Below are positions 16,868 to 24,750 of a stretch of DNA of 64,000 bases, one piece after another. Each line of letters begins with the position of its first letter. Positions within the stretch are counted from its first letter, which is position 1. Location of the stretch: positions 186,001 to 250,000 of the forward strand of contig CAXXUY010000015.1 in the NCBI GenBank assembly GCA_963664715.2. Direction: 5' to 3'. The notes beneath the pieces are model-generated. The model was given only the letters and a program-made list of their open reading frames with translations, was not told the DNA's origin and searched no databases. The position numbers and the translations under genes are program-made. This DNA is from JAPOXR01 sp963664715. GTDB taxonomy: Bacteria > Pseudomonadota > Alphaproteobacteria > Rhodobacterales > Rhodobacteraceae.

Positions 16868-17605
16868 TTAGCTGGTCAATGGAAAGAATTCCGTGTTCAG
16901 CGGATAGTGCTGACGAAAGCCTTCCGAATACTTCGGCTCGCTTATGGCAAAGCTGTCGATTTGCTTCGCCCGGAAGTCGGCGCGCTCGACATATCGTTGC
17001 CCCATGGCACCATACTGGGTCGGAACCCTTTGTGATGCGGCAATCTTGACTTCGATAACATCGGTGATATCGATGTAGATGTTCGGACGGAATTCATCCA
17101 GCGTCGACTGGTCAGACTCAAACGAGTAGAATTGCGGCTGCGGGAAGATGTCGATTTCCGGGAGCACACCAGGCACAGTGGCCGCGCGCAATGCCCATCG
17201 AGTAAATTGAAAAACCGCCTCGTGGTCAGGGTTGAAGACGTCAATTTCTCCATGCGTCATAATGATGGTCGGACGCACACGACGCATGATTTCGGCAAGT
17301 TGAATGATCTGGTCGCGGTTGTATTGAATTGGGTGGTCTTCGATGTCGAGGTATTCAACTGTCGCACCGAGTTCTGCCGCTGCCGCCTGCGATTCCGCGA
17401 AGCGAATGTCGCGCACTTCCTGTTCGGTCGGCTTTTCTTCGCCGCTCCAGCAACTGCCGGATTCGCCGCGCGCCCCAGATGTCACGCAGACAATATGCGC
17501 GTTGGCTCCTGCTTTGGCGTATTTGGCAATCGTCCCGCCACAGCGCCAGACAAAATCAGCCGCATGCCCGCTGACGACGAGTACCGACTGGTTCTCAACG
17601 CTCAT
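16868..17605 (-). CDS. PIG-L-family protein, GalB-like (4-oxalomesaconate hydratase type)
   Basis: The N-terminus reads VVSGHAADFVWRCGGTIA. Ordinary PIG-L deacetylases have HPDDE here, whereas the hydratase subgroup (Pseudomonas GalB) has a SAHSADFVWRAGG-type motif, so this is closer to the hydratases. A second metal-binding segment follows (PTIIMTHGEIDVFNPDHEAV, His-x-Glu and Asp-His). GalB adds water to 4-oxalomesaconate to give 4-carboxy-4-hydroxy-2-oxoadipate, whose aldolase is RraA-like, matching the gene at 4752. AGGAGC precedes the ATG. It is the first gene of the leftward operon and is preceded by operator site 3. Confidence 0.75.
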   Translation of the reverse strand: MSVENQSVLVVSGHAADFVWRCGGTIAKYAKAGANAHIVCVTSGARGESGSCWSGEEKPTEQEVRDIRFAESQAAAAELGATVEYLDIEDHPIQYNRDQIIQLAEIMRRVRPTIIMTHGEIDVFNPDHEAVFQFTRWALRAATVPGVLPEIDIFPQPQFYSFESDQSTLDEFRPNIYIDITDVIEVKIAASQRVPTQYGAMGQRYVERADFRAKQIDSFAISEPKYSEGFRQHYPLNTEFFPLTS

Positions 17606-17652
17606 TTCTTGCTCCTACAAATTGAAGTTTCCACTGAGTGTTTCATCTGGCA

Positions 17653-17666
17653 TGTAACATGTCAAT
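17653..17666. promoter_or_regulatory. Island operator site 3 (before the GalB-like gene)
   Basis: Read on the minus strand this is ATTGACATGTTACA, with the core and right half of TGTnACATGTnACA intact and ATG units repeating at 7 bases. It overlaps a TTGACA that could be the -35 box of the leftward operon, about 50 bases before its first gene. Confidence 0.6.
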
Positions 17667-17887
17667 AAACACAGCAATTCCCGGCAAATTGACTTCCCGC
17701 TGATTGACGGCCGTTCCGGGCGGACGGCGAGGCTTGGCTAGTCGGCGCGCGCATGACTGATGGCTGGACGGTTGCCCGGGATCTGGTTCAGTCGAGGCGT
17801 GGCCTAACCGCAATTCTGTTGCTTTAAGCAGATCTTCATGGCTGGAAAACCGGATTTTCTCCATTATATCAGGTCATTAGGCCGATA

Positions 17888-18070
17888 TCAACCTGGACTC
17901 GTACTGGCAACAATCTTCGGCAGGTCAATCTCCAGCAACTCAAATGCCCGCCGTTGCAGCGGCGTCGACTGCGCCAGCATCTCGAAAACATGATCCGGGC
18001 TCTTCGGCAGCATGACCTCGTTGAGCGTCAGCGTGGCGAGATCGGCAAGCATCCCGCGGGCGTCGTCAGG
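17888..18070 (-). pseudogene. C-terminal remnant of an unrecognised, probably element-borne protein
   Basis: A minus-strand frame ending at a TGA (17888-17890) reads LADLATLTLNEVMLPKSP, then LQRRAFELLEIDLPKIVA. It looks protein-like and stops abruptly at about 18070, where a plus-strand IS630 remnant begins. I cannot name the family. Confidence 0.3.
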
Positions 18071-18099
18071 CTCTCATCCAGATTGTCACCGTATAGCCA

Positions 18100-18533
18100 A
18101 GGGTCCATCGCTACGGCTACAGCTAAGCGTTCAGCGCGATCTACCCGGATGACGGTACGAAGGTCGGCCATGTCTGCGGCAAGGCGAACATGCAGGAGGT
18201 GAACCGCCACCTCTTGGAAATCAGTGCAGCGGTTTCCGACGGCCGCCATGCTCTGTTGGTGCTTGACGGCGCCGGATGGTATCGGCCGGGGGATGCCGAC
18301 CGTCCGGAAAACGTCTCGGTGCTGCAACTGCCGCCCTACAGCCCGGAAATCAATCCCGTGGAAACGGTGTTCCAGTTCCTCAAGGCGCGACACTTCACCA
18401 ATCAGGTCTTCGAGATCGCCGAAGCGGTTTCGGAAAGGGTCGTCGAATTCTGAGAAGGCATTGCCGCGTCACCCGACCGAATCCGCTCCATCGGCCATCG
18501 TTCATGGGCACGCCTCAAGCCGGGTGCCACGCC
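18100..18533 (+). pseudogene. IS630-family transposase C-terminal remnant
   Basis: The frame reads AFSAIYPDDGTKVGHV, then HALLVLDGAGWY, then LQLPPYSPEINPVETVFQFL, then after a stop DRIRSIGHRSWA. This is the DDE domain and C-terminus of an IS630-type transposase. In-frame stops at 18124-18126 and 18451-18453 and the missing N-terminal half show it is dead. It lies in the divergent gap between the two island operons and may have displaced part of their original promoter region. Confidence 0.65.
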
Positions 18534-18612
18534 GGCAAATCAAAGTCATGCTCATGTGTGAGAACTTTCTGGGATTGGTAGTAAAACTTCTTGCAAAGAT
18601 CAGTCAAAACGT

Positions 18613-18626
18613 ATTAACATGTAGCA
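18613..18626. promoter_or_regulatory. Island operator site 4 (before the amino-acid binding protein gene)
   Basis: ATTAACATGTAGCA keeps the ACATGT core of the palindrome and is followed by another CATGT seven bases on. It is the weakest of the four sites. It lies 121 bases before the binding-protein start, just right of the IS630 remnant. Confidence 0.45.
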
Positions 18627-18746
18627 TGTCACACGCCAATGACTGGCGACTTCGCGTGCGGTCGCATCGTGCAGGGAGCGCGCGAGAAACGTTCGTGATC
18701 TAAGCAAATGGTGTGGCCATGCTGCACAACAAAGGGAGTGGAATCT

Positions 18747-19784
18747 TTGAAATTCTTGAACTTAACCACAATTATAGTGACAGCGGCTATGTCCTGCGCT
18801 GCCACACTTTCGTCCGCTCAGACTGGCAGTTCAACACTGGAGGCTGTCAAAGAGCGCGGTGTAGTCAAGTGTATCAGCAACTCTGGGTATCCCGGCTTTG
18901 GGTATCTAGAAGAAGACGGTAGCTTCTCGGGATTTGACGTTGACTGGTGCAGTGCTTTCGCGGCGGCAATCTTCGGCGACTCCGAAGCCTATGAAATTCG
19001 TCCTGCCGCTGGCAGCCAGCGTTTTACGCTCCTGGTCAGCAACGAGGGTGACGTAGGTGTGCGCTCGACAACTTGGACACTGTCCCGCGACACGACGCAG
19101 GGCGTGAATTTCTTGTCGCCGTATTACTACGATGGACAAGGCTTCATCGTGCGCAAATCAGACGGAATCAGCAACGTCGCTGACCTGGACGGCGCAACGA
19201 TCTGCATATTCACCGGCACCACGTCCGAACTGAACGTTGCAGATGCGCTTGCCGCAGCGGGCGTGTCGTACCAGACGAGCGTTTTCGACGACGAGGGCAC
19301 GCTTTGGACCGCATACGAGACCGGCCAATGTGAGTCCATCAGTTCGGACCGCTCGTACTTGGCGTCTTACTCGAAGACCAACATGGGCAATCCGGATGAT
19401 CATGTTGTCCTGGCGGATATCATTTCCAAAGAACCGCTCGCTCCATACGTTCGCAATGATGACGCGAGCTGGGGAAAGATCATTCGTTGGATCGTTGCGG
19501 CGGCCATCAATGCTGAAGAAATGGGCATCACCTCTGAAAACATTGATCAGGTCCGTGCAGACACGACCGACCCGCGCGTTCAGCGCTTTATGGGTGACAT
19601 CGGAGATCTTGGTACTAACCTCGGCTTGCCAGCAGACTTTGCATATCAGGTGATCAAACAGATCGGAAACTATGGCGAAATCTACTCACGCAACCTGGGT
19701 GAAGAATCTAACTTCAATCTGGCTCGCGGGAAGAATGCCCTGCACACCGAAGGCGGTCTGATCTACGCGCCGCCCATGCGATAA
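18747..19784 (+). CDS. aapJ: Amino-acid ABC transporter periplasmic binding protein (AapJ type)
   Basis: The 345-residue product starts with a signal peptide (hydrophobic core ending AATLSSAQ) and continues with the two-lobe SBP fold. VKERGVVKCISNSGYPGFGY, GSFSGFDVDWCSAFAAAIFG and GQCESISSDRSYL are typical of the general L-amino-acid binding protein. A TTG at 18747 after GGGAGTGG puts the signal peptide at the N-terminus; the upstream ATG/GTG starts would add charged residues before it. It should deliver amino acids to the permeases at 19870 and 21059. Confidence 0.85.
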   Translation: MKFLNLTTIIVTAAMSCAATLSSAQTGSSTLEAVKERGVVKCISNSGYPGFGYLEEDGSFSGFDVDWCSAFAAAIFGDSEAYEIRPAAGSQRFTLLVSNEGDVGVRSTTWTLSRDTTQGVNFLSPYYYDGQGFIVRKSDGISNVADLDGATICIFTGTTSELNVADALAAAGVSYQTSVFDDEGTLWTAYETGQCESISSDRSYLASYSKTNMGNPDDHVVLADIISKEPLAPYVRNDDASWGKIIRWIVAAAINAEEMGITSENIDQVRADTTDPRVQRFMGDIGDLGTNLGLPADFAYQVIKQIGNYGEIYSRNLGEESNFNLARGKNALHTEGGLIYAPPMR

Positions 19785-19804
19785 GCATCGTCGTGATGCG
19801 TAAT

Positions 19805-19834
19805 CCTTCTTCCCCGCGAAAGCGGGGGAGAAGG
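19805..19834 (+). terminator. Strong hairpin between binding-protein and permease genes
   Basis: A 13-bp stem with one G-T pair (19805-19817 with 19822-19834) carries a GAAA loop. It lacks a T-run, so it may act as a partial terminator or mRNA 3'-end stabiliser that keeps the binding protein in excess of the permeases. Confidence 0.6.
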
Positions 19835-19869
19835 TATAACTGAGAGCATCTTGATCCGGGGATAGCGCT

Positions 19870-21048
19870 GTGTTCCGACGCCTGTACTACAGTCCAACGG
19901 CGCGATCAGTTTTTCTTCAGGTTGCTGTTGTCGGAACATTTACGCTGCTCTGTGTCATGGCCTACCAAAACATGGTAGATGCCCTGACGAACCGGCTTGG
20001 TGTCAGAATTGGGTTCGACTTTGTCAACCAAGCTGCCGGTTTCAACATTGGTGATTCCGTTATCCCTTACGAGCCGTCTGACTCTTTTGGACGCGCCATT
20101 CTTGTCGGGCTGACAAATACACTCTTCCTGGGGCTCGTCGGTGTCGTTCTGATGCTTGTGTTTGGAACTATTCTTGCTGTCGCACGCCTTTCGCAAAACC
20201 GCATTCTGTCGAACATCGGCAGATCATACATAGCATTTTTTCGGAATATGCCGCCCATTCTGGTATTGGTGTTTTGGTTCGCTGTGCCATTCTCGAACCT
20301 CCCGTTGGTTCGAGACTCTTTCATGATCTTTGAGGGAGCATTCACGATTGCTGTCAACAATCGAGGTTTCTTTTTTCCCGCCTTGAGCCCCGGGGAAAAT
20401 TTCGCCCTGCTCTGGATCGGTTCCCTGGTTCTCATTGCATTGGTCATGGGGCGATACACAGTGCTGTATCTGCAGTCCAAAAGGACGGGCCGCCCACCAT
20501 TGCTGATCAAGTATCTGGCAGTTGCCTTTCTGGCCATTCCACTCACGCTCGCATTGTTGGTGCCCGACGCCTTTTTGCTGGAACTTCCTGAAATCGGTCG
20601 CTTCAACATCACCGGCGGTACGTCCTTGTCCAGCAACTTCCTGATCGCGCTGTCGGGTCTGGTCATGTACCAGAGTGTTTTCGCTGCGGAAGCAATCCGC
20701 ACCGGCATTCAATCCATAGATCGTGGCCAAATCGAAGCCGCATCCGCTTTGGGACTGTCCGGTGGGTCAACGATGCGGCTCATCATCTTGCCGCAAGCAT
20801 TGCGGGTTTCTATCCCGCCCCTCATCAGCAATTGCATCGGATTCATCAAGAATAGCTCGCTCTGTGTGGCCGTTGGTTACCCTGAACTGTTCTCGGTTGT
20901 CGGACAAACAATTGCGAACCAGTCGGGCCGTGCAGTGGAATGTTTCACGATCATCATGATCTGTTACCTGAGTATTAGTTTGGCACTATCGGCGCTGATC
21001 AATTTGTATGATCGGTATTCATCGCGCTACCTCCGCGATGCCAGATAA
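19870..21048 (+). CDS. aapQ: Amino-acid ABC transporter permease (AapQ type)
   Basis: This 392-residue inner-membrane protein begins with a GTG (weak GGGG upstream). It has an N-terminal membrane anchor, a periplasmic loop, and then the permease core with the coupling segment AIRTGIQSIDRGQIEAASAL, broken here for quotation. That EAA loop contacts the ATPase. The large first loop (GVRIGFDFVNQAAGFNIG) is typical of AapQ rather than shorter GlnP proteins. It pairs with the permease at 21059. Confidence 0.88.
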   Translation: MFRRLYYSPTARSVFLQVAVVGTFTLLCVMAYQNMVDALTNRLGVRIGFDFVNQAAGFNIGDSVIPYEPSDSFGRAILVGLTNTLFLGLVGVVLMLVFGTILAVARLSQNRILSNIGRSYIAFFRNMPPILVLVFWFAVPFSNLPLVRDSFMIFEGAFTIAVNNRGFFFPALSPGENFALLWIGSLVLIALVMGRYTVLYLQSKRTGRPPLLIKYLAVAFLAIPLTLALLVPDAFLLELPEIGRFNITGGTSLSSNFLIALSGLVMYQSVFAAEAIRTGIQSIDRGQIEAASALGLSGGSTMRLIILPQALRVSIPPLISNCIGFIKNSSLCVAVGYPELFSVVGQTIANQSGRAVECFTIIMICYLSISLALSALINLYDRYSSRYLRDAR

Positions 21049-21058
21049 GTGGCGGAAC

Positions 21059-22264
21059 ATGACTGATTATGTTAAGAGACCTTCTGTTGCCCCCCCGACA
21101 GTCTCATTGGGCGCACAGATCAAAAATGCCTATTTCCGAAACGCCAGGGACGGCATCACTACCGTCGTCTTTGCGTCGCTCGTTATCTGGGCAATCGGTC
21201 AGTTCGCATTTTGGGGGTTTACCGAGGCGAATTGGCAGGCAGTGCTCAACAATTTGACCGTTTTGTCAGTCGGTGCCTATCCACGTGAGGAGTTGTGGCG
21301 GGCATGGCCAGCGGTTTTCGTGGTTGTCGTAGCGGCGAGCTTTGCCCTCTATTCTTACGATGCCTCGTTTGGCCGCATTTTGCGCCAAGCCTCAATTGCT
21401 TTGCTGGTCCCTCAGGTGATACCGGAACTGAGTTGGGAAAATCGAATTGGACTGCTGCTGGTCAACTTAGGCTTTCTCATTGTCACCTTCATTGGCTCGA
21501 CCTTGAGCGAGAAAGCGCTTCGTCGGTCAGCCATCGTCTTGGGAGTAGCTGCCTTTCCGCTGTGCTTTTTCCTTTTGCGCGGGGTGAGTGTTGCTGGTGT
21601 CGAGATCCTGCCCATTGTGCCAATCAACCTTTGGGGCGGTCTTCTGCTGACGTTAGTTCTTTCTATTTCAGGTATCGTGTTCTCCTATCCTATTGGCGTG
21701 CTTCTCGCGCTCGGCAGAACCTCCAACATGCCGGCGATTAAGCTGCTCTGCGTGGTGTATATCGAATTCATCCGTGGTGTGCCGCTTATCTCATTGCTGT
21801 TCATGGCGCAGGTGATGTTGCAGCTCTTTGTGCCGGAATCGATGTCTCCTGATCGTTTGACACGTGCAATCATTACAATCACCATGTTTACTGCGGCATA
21901 CACGGCAGAGAATGTTCGCGGAGGGTTGAATTCAATCCCGAAAGGTCAGTTTGAAGCAGGTAAAGCTATCGGTCTATCGAACTTTGCGCTCTACACACAG
22001 GTCGTTCTTCCCCAGGCACTTGCTACGATCATACCGATAACAATCGTCCAATTCATTGGCCTTGTAATTGATACGTCGCTGGTCGCGCTTGTTGGGATGT
22101 TCGATCTCATGGGCGTCATGCGGTCGGTTATATCCAATCCTGACTACACTATCCACAAACTTGAGATAATTGTCTTCGTGATGATTGTATACTGGCTGCT
22201 GACTCATTCGTTGGCGACAATCGGCGGTCGGCTGGAGGCATTGAGGGACGAGAAATCGCGCTAG
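21059..22264 (+). CDS. aapM: Amino-acid ABC transporter permease (AapM type)
   Basis: The 401-residue product has several membrane segments and the EAA loop NVRGGLNSIPKGQFEAGKAI near the C-terminus, with VLPQALATIIP following. The chosen ATG at 21059 lies ten bases after the stop of the AapQ-type gene; an earlier ATG at 21008 would overlap it. The last gene of the importer, it is followed within 10 bases by an IS630 element, so any ATPase gene that once followed could have been lost. The ATPase is instead at 14321. Confidence 0.88.
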   Translation: MTDYVKRPSVAPPTVSLGAQIKNAYFRNARDGITTVVFASLVIWAIGQFAFWGFTEANWQAVLNNLTVLSVGAYPREELWRAWPAVFVVVVAASFALYSYDASFGRILRQASIALLVPQVIPELSWENRIGLLLVNLGFLIVTFIGSTLSEKALRRSAIVLGVAAFPLCFFLLRGVSVAGVEILPIVPINLWGGLLLTLVLSISGIVFSYPIGVLLALGRTSNMPAIKLLCVVYIEFIRGVPLISLLFMAQVMLQLFVPESMSPDRLTRAIITITMFTAAYTAENVRGGLNSIPKGQFEAGKAIGLSNFALYTQVVLPQALATIIPITIVQFIGLVIDTSLVALVGMFDLMGVMRSVISNPDYTIHKLEIIVFVMIVYWLLTHSLATIGGRLEALRDEKSR

Positions 22265-22273
22265 TGGTTTGAT

Positions 22274-22942
22274 TCATTCATTTGATGCTATTTCCTGCAG
22301 TTTTTGGTGCCCTCTTTTCCACGCCTTCACGAGATCTTCGGGCTTCCTGCTCCAGCGGAACGGGCGAGCGTCGTTGGCGTTGTGGTGCTCGACGTAGTTC
22401 TCGATGGCCGCGACGCACTCGCCAAGCGAGTCGAAGATCGCGTGCTTCGGCCTCTGCCTCGAGAGCTTGGAGAAGAACCCCTCTACGGCGTTCATCCAGG
22501 AGGCCGAGGTCGGTGTGAAGTGGAACTTCCAGTCGGGACGGCCCTTCAGCCATTTGCGGACCTCGGCCGACTTGTGCGAGGAGACGTTGTCGAGGATGAC
22601 GTGGACCGGGGTTCCGGGCTCGATCCGCTCGGCGACGTGGTCGAGGAAGGCGAGGAACTCCTCCGAGCGGTGCCGTTCGACCGTCTGGCCGACGACCTTG
22701 CCGGTGGCGACGTCGAGCGCCGCCAGCAGGCAGGTGGTGCCGTTCCGTTTGTAGTCGTGTGTCCTGGTCCCGGCGTGTCCGGGCTTCATCGGCAGGGGCC
22801 TCTGCGTGCGCCCGAGCGCCTGGATTTGCGTCTTCTCATCGACCGAGAGGACCACCGCGTGGTCGGGCGGGTCGACGTAGAGGCCGACGACATCGCGGAC
22901 CTTGATCTCGAACCTTGTCAGTGCCGGGTGAATACTCCCCAA
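22274..22942 (-). pseudogene. IS630-family transposase, N-terminus lost to an IS21-like insertion
   Basis: The frame gives the whole DDE core: VVLSVDEKTQIQALGRTQ, THDYKRNGTTCLLAALDV, HVILDNVSSHKSAEV and TPTSASWMNAVEGFFSKL, so the catalytic Asp, Asp and Glu are present. The N-terminal helix-turn-helix part is missing. Similarity ends at about 22915, where the sequence TGTCAG begins an IS21-like end. The first few codons to 22942 are therefore foreign. It belongs to a different IS630 branch from the remnant at 18100. Confidence 0.75.
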
Positions 22943-22982
22943 AAGTGCCGAAGTAAAAGTCCCCAGTTTCCGGGCTGATGGA

Positions 22983-23012
22983 TTGATCCGGTGGGCATGC
23001 CCACCGGATCAA
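22983..23012. repeat. 30-bp perfect palindrome
   Basis: Each 15-base arm (TTGATCCGGTGGGCA and its complement) is exact, with no loop bases. It lies between the left end and istA of the IS21-like remnant. It could form a cruciform or a hairpin that limits read-through transcription into istA. Confidence 0.7.
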
Positions 23013-23064
23013 AAATCGGCAACAATACCCACCTGAACAACAAGCCGATGGAGGCATTGAGCAG

Positions 23065-23663
23065 GTGATTTCATTGAGGAGTGTCGTTGTGATTCACGAC
23101 TTGAAGAGACAGGGCCCTTCGATCAGCGCAATTGCGCGCAAGACAGGCCTGGACCGCAAAACGGTCCGAATATAGCTGGAACGGGGCCTCGAGGCCCCGA
23201 GTTACAGTCCGCGTGCGCCGCGTGCGCGGCTGATTGAACCTTTCGAGGCGTATCTTTGCTGGAGGATCGACAAATGTCCTGGCCTGTCGGCACGGCGGCT
23301 GCTGCGCGATACAAGGATGCTCGGCTACAGCGGAGGATATACCGCGGTGACCGACTTCCTGCGCCAGTTGCGCAATGATCGTCCGAAACGCTTCGAGGTC
23401 CGCTCAAAAACCCGCCGGGCCAGCAGGCCCTACTCGACTTTGCCGAGTTCACGGTCTGTTTCACCGACGAGCCCGGGATCCGCCGCAGGGTCTCGCTGTT
23501 TTCCCATGTGCTCGGCAACAGCCGCTGGCTGTGGGGGCGGTTCTGTTCGAACCAGAAGCAGGAGACGGTGCTACGCTGCCACATCATGGCCTTCGAGGCC
23601 GCAGGCGGCGCCCCGCAGGAAGTGCTCTACGACCGGATGAAGACCGCAGTGCAGTCGTCGATC
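23065..23663 (+). pseudogene. istA: istA transposase fragment with nonsense and frameshift
   Basis: The frame reads VIHDLKRQGPSISAIARKTG, then LDRKTVR, then a TAG, then ERGLEAPSYSPRAPRARL and GYSGGYTAVTDFLRQL. A frame change follows near 23425, after which CHIMAFEAAGGAPQEVLYDR appears in another frame. This is the IstA pattern of IS21 transposases: N-terminal helix-turn-helix and start of the DDE domain. The stop, frameshift and missing C-terminal half make it inactive. Confidence 0.65.
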
Positions 23664-23680
23664 TGGTTGTTGGGTTGAAT

Positions 23681-24111
23681 GTGTGACTTGGAGTGATCCG
23701 GTGAGATCGCTCATCAATGCAACAGGTGCCGCAGTCATCTCATTGACCATGACCTCCTGCAGACAATCGCGCGGCAACATTCTAATGAACTTCTCGCCCT
23801 GGCTCAGAAATGACTGGTACACTGCATCCCCTACATAACTGCGCCACCTTCGTCATCGTAAGTTCCTTTCCAGACGCTGGTGATCGCTCTGGTCACACGC
23901 ATGCCGTGGCCATCCAGTCTGGGTTGCGTTGCCCCTGTTTGCAAAAACATCCATACACAATTGCGATCCGCCACTCTGTTGTTTCAGGTGACTGGGCAAT
24001 CGGTCAGTTGCCGTATTTCACGCCAACCTCTATATGGAATCCCGGCTCGCCCCGGCAGTCGGCAACACGGTCGCGGCCGGGTGCGCGATTCGCACAATTC
24101 AGAAGTGAAGC
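23681..24111. other. Gene-free stretch right of the IS debris
   Basis: No convincing reading frame, hairpin or repeat is seen. It separates the mobile-element zone from core genes and presumably contains the promoter of the HIT gene. A minus-strand frame at 23690-23820 (SFLSQGEKFIRMLPRD) may be further element debris but cannot be named. Confidence 0.4.
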
Positions 24112-24495
24112 ATGCCCTACAAATACGACGACACGAATATTTTCGCCAAGATCCTCAGGGGCGAGATTCCTTGCGACAAGGTATATGAATCCAGTCACAG
24201 CCTTGCATTCAACGACATTTCCCCCAGGGCGCCCGTTCACGTGCTCGTGATACCGAAGGGACCCTACGTGAATTTCGATCACTTTTCCGCTGAAGCGCCC
24301 GACGAGGAGGTTGCGGATTTCACCAGGGCAATCGGGGAGGTCTGTCGCCAGACCGGCGCTGCCCAGGACGCTGGCGGCAATGGCTACCGCCTGATCTCGA
24401 ATGCAGGACCGGACGGTGTCCAGGAAGTCCCGCACATGCATGTACATGTCATCGGCGGGCGCCGCCTTGGCATCATGGTGCAGGCGGGCGGGTGA
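24112..24495 (+). CDS. HIT-family (histidine triad) nucleotide-binding protein
   Basis: This 127-residue protein has the family opening NIFAKILRGEIPCDKVYES and the triad VPHMHVHVIGGR near the C-terminus. The middle His is the nucleophile of phosphoramidate hydrolysis. The length fits HinT-type purine nucleoside phosphoramidases. It ends 6 bases before the zinc-finger gene and likely shares its transcript with it and polA. Confidence 0.92.
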   Translation: MPYKYDDTNIFAKILRGEIPCDKVYESSHSLAFNDISPRAPVHVLVIPKGPYVNFDHFSAEAPDEEVADFTRAIGEVCRQTGAAQDAGGNGYRLISNAGPDGVQEVPHMHVHVIGGRRLGIMVQAGG

Positions 24496-24501
24496 AGAAG
24501 A

Positions 24502-24711
24502 ATGAGTGGCAACGAAGACGGGCTGCATGCCGGCCACGAACCCCCCGAGACCGAGATTGTTCACACGTTGCGTGTGTCCTGTGAGGGTGGCGGGGTGTTG
24601 GGTCACCCCAGGGTGTGGTACAGCATTCCCGAGGACAAGGGATGGGTGGAATGCGGCTATTGCGACAAGAAGTTCATTCTCGCTGGCAGCGCGGCGGACA
24701 CCGGAGGCTGA
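24502..24711 (+). CDS. zf-CHCC zinc-finger domain protein
   Basis: The 69-residue product has VSCEGGGVLGHPRVWYSIP, then WVECGYCDKKFIL. The pattern Cys...His...Cys-x-x-Cys is that of the zf-CHCC family, related to the mitochondrial complex I subunit NDUFS6 and widespread in alphaproteobacteria. It binds one zinc. The gene lies between the HIT gene and polA. Confidence 0.85.
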   Translation: MSGNEDGLHAGHEPPETEIVHTLRVSCEGGGVLGHPRVWYSIPEDKGWVECGYCDKKFILAGSAADTGG

Positions 24712-24750
24712 CAGGACCGCCGGGCGCTGGCCTGAGCGGAGCGACATGAC

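Larger units (their letters stand above)
22916..23680 (+). mobile_element. IS21-like element remnant (left end and 5' part of istA)
   Basis: The segment starts with TGTCAG inside the IS630 transposase gene and contains AAAAGT repeats (22940-22960) as in IS21 ends. It also has a 30-bp perfect palindrome and then part of an istA gene. No istB gene or right end is seen, so the rest was deleted. The right boundary at about 23680 is approximate. Confidence 0.6.
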
